From an uncultured Chryseolinea sp. (GTDB lineage: Bacteria > Bacteroidota > Bacteroidia > Cytophagales > Cyclobacteriaceae): a stretch of 8,122 bases of DNA. The stretch covers positions 1-8,122 of the forward strand of contig CAMLER010000206.1 of the NCBI GenBank assembly GCA_946478915.1, written 5' to 3'. The number at the start of each line of letters is the position of its first letter. Position 1 is the first letter of the stretch. The notes under the pieces were generated by a model. It did not search any database and was not told where the DNA came from. It worked only from the letters and a program-made list of their open reading frames with translations. Positions 7,822 through 8,122 of this stretch are shown in pieces. The position numbers and the translations under genes were made by a program.

Positions 7822-7854
7822 TTTGAAAATTTGCCACTTTTTCGGCTACTTTAA
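7822..7854 (+). promoter_or_regulatory. Candidate Bacteroidota-type promoter of nagB
   Basis: TTTG (7822-7825) is followed after 21 bases by TACTTTAA (7847-7854), compared with the Bacteroidota pattern TTTG or TTG, N17-23, TAnnTTTG. The -33 element is exact and four of six fixed positions of the -7 element match. Transcription would start near 7860, leaving an A-rich leader of about 25 bases (ending AACTAAAAAT) before the ATG, typical of translation initiation in this phylum, which rarely uses a strong Shine-Dalgarno sequence. A second TTTG at 7830-7833 is too close. Inferred from pattern only. Confidence 0.4.
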
Positions 7855-7885
7855 CATCGGATCAAAGAGAATAAAAACTAAAAAT

Positions 7886-8122
7886 ATGAATAACGACCTT
7901 ACCGCATTTGAAAAGATTCCGGTAAAAATCTTTAACAACTCCGAAGCCGGTTCGATTTACGTGGCAAACGAGATAGCCACCTTGATAAAATTGCGGCAGA
8001 AGGAAGGAAAACCGTGCGTTCTCGGACTTGCAACGGGCTCCACTCCAACCAGACTTTATGCGGAGCTAGTTAAAATGCATCAGAAAGGTGGGCTAAGCTT
8101 TAAAAACGTCCACACTTTCAAT
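7886..8122 (+). CDS. nagB: Glucosamine-6-phosphate deaminase, N-terminal 79 residues (cut by window edge)
   Basis: NagB converts glucosamine 6-phosphate to fructose 6-phosphate and ammonia, the last step that feeds amino sugars from N-acetylglucosamine or chitin-type glycans into glycolysis; it is cytoplasmic. The visible part begins MNNDLTAFEKIPVKIFNN, then shows the family stretch CVLGLATGSTPTRLYAEL (residues 44-61), which corresponds to the phosphate-binding GLATGSxP loop of NagB, and ends in VHTFN, just before where the conserved catalytic region should follow. The N-terminal extension before the core (KIPVKIF) fits the long Bacteroidota type that often carries a C-terminal PIG-L deacetylase-like extension, but the length cannot be judged here. 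The ATG start follows an A-rich leader. The gene is divergent from the GSCFA gene with 83 bp between starts, so they may share a regulatory region. Confidence 0.9.
   Translation, partial: MNNDLTAFEKIPVKIFNNSEAGSIYVANEIATLIKLRQKEGKPCVLGLATGSTPTRLYAELVKMHQKGGLSFKNVHTFN

Overview
The window looks like chromosomal DNA of a Bacteroidota bacterium, most likely of the Cytophagales/Cytophagia type. Evidence for this is the GSCFA-domain protein, a stand-alone exported SecDF-P1-head-like protein, a lipoprotein GH29 fucosidase, A-rich translation leaders without clear Shine-Dalgarno sequences, and a PriA with a long N-terminal half. The phylum call is inferred from gene families and signals; the order is less certain.

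Layout: five genes read leftwards (minus strand) and one partial gene reads rightwards at the right edge. From right to left the minus-strand genes are a GSCFA-domain protein (7802-6834), a thioredoxin-like DUF255/YyaL protein (6796-4769, 37 bp after the GSCFA stop), a lipoprotein alpha-L-fucosidase with a C-terminal F5/8 type C domain (4547-3105), a small secreted protein resembling the SecD periplasmic P1 head (3023-2568), and priA (2237 to the left edge, lacking its C-terminus). At 7886 a divergent nagB starts and runs off the right edge after 79 codons. An 83-bp spacer with a Bacteroidota-like promoter separates nagB from the GSCFA gene.

Non-coding parts: a 330-bp spacer in front of priA holds a perfect 19-bp hyphenated palindrome and a compound tandem-repeat block that overlaps the stop codon of the SecD-like gene. 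A 221-bp spacer precedes the fucosidase gene and holds only weak signals. No RNA genes, CRISPR arrays, insertion sequences or phage genes were seen.

How the genes relate: GSCFA and YyaL plausibly form one transcription unit. The fucosidase and NagB both belong to glycan and amino-sugar catabolism but are not adjacent, and no SusC/SusD pair is visible, so a polysaccharide utilization locus is not shown. PriA is a housekeeping replication-restart helicase. No clear new multi-gene system is present. The most unusual items are the stand-alone SecD-head protein, the repeat block at its stop codon, the palindrome upstream of priA, and three consecutive genes with non-ATG starts.
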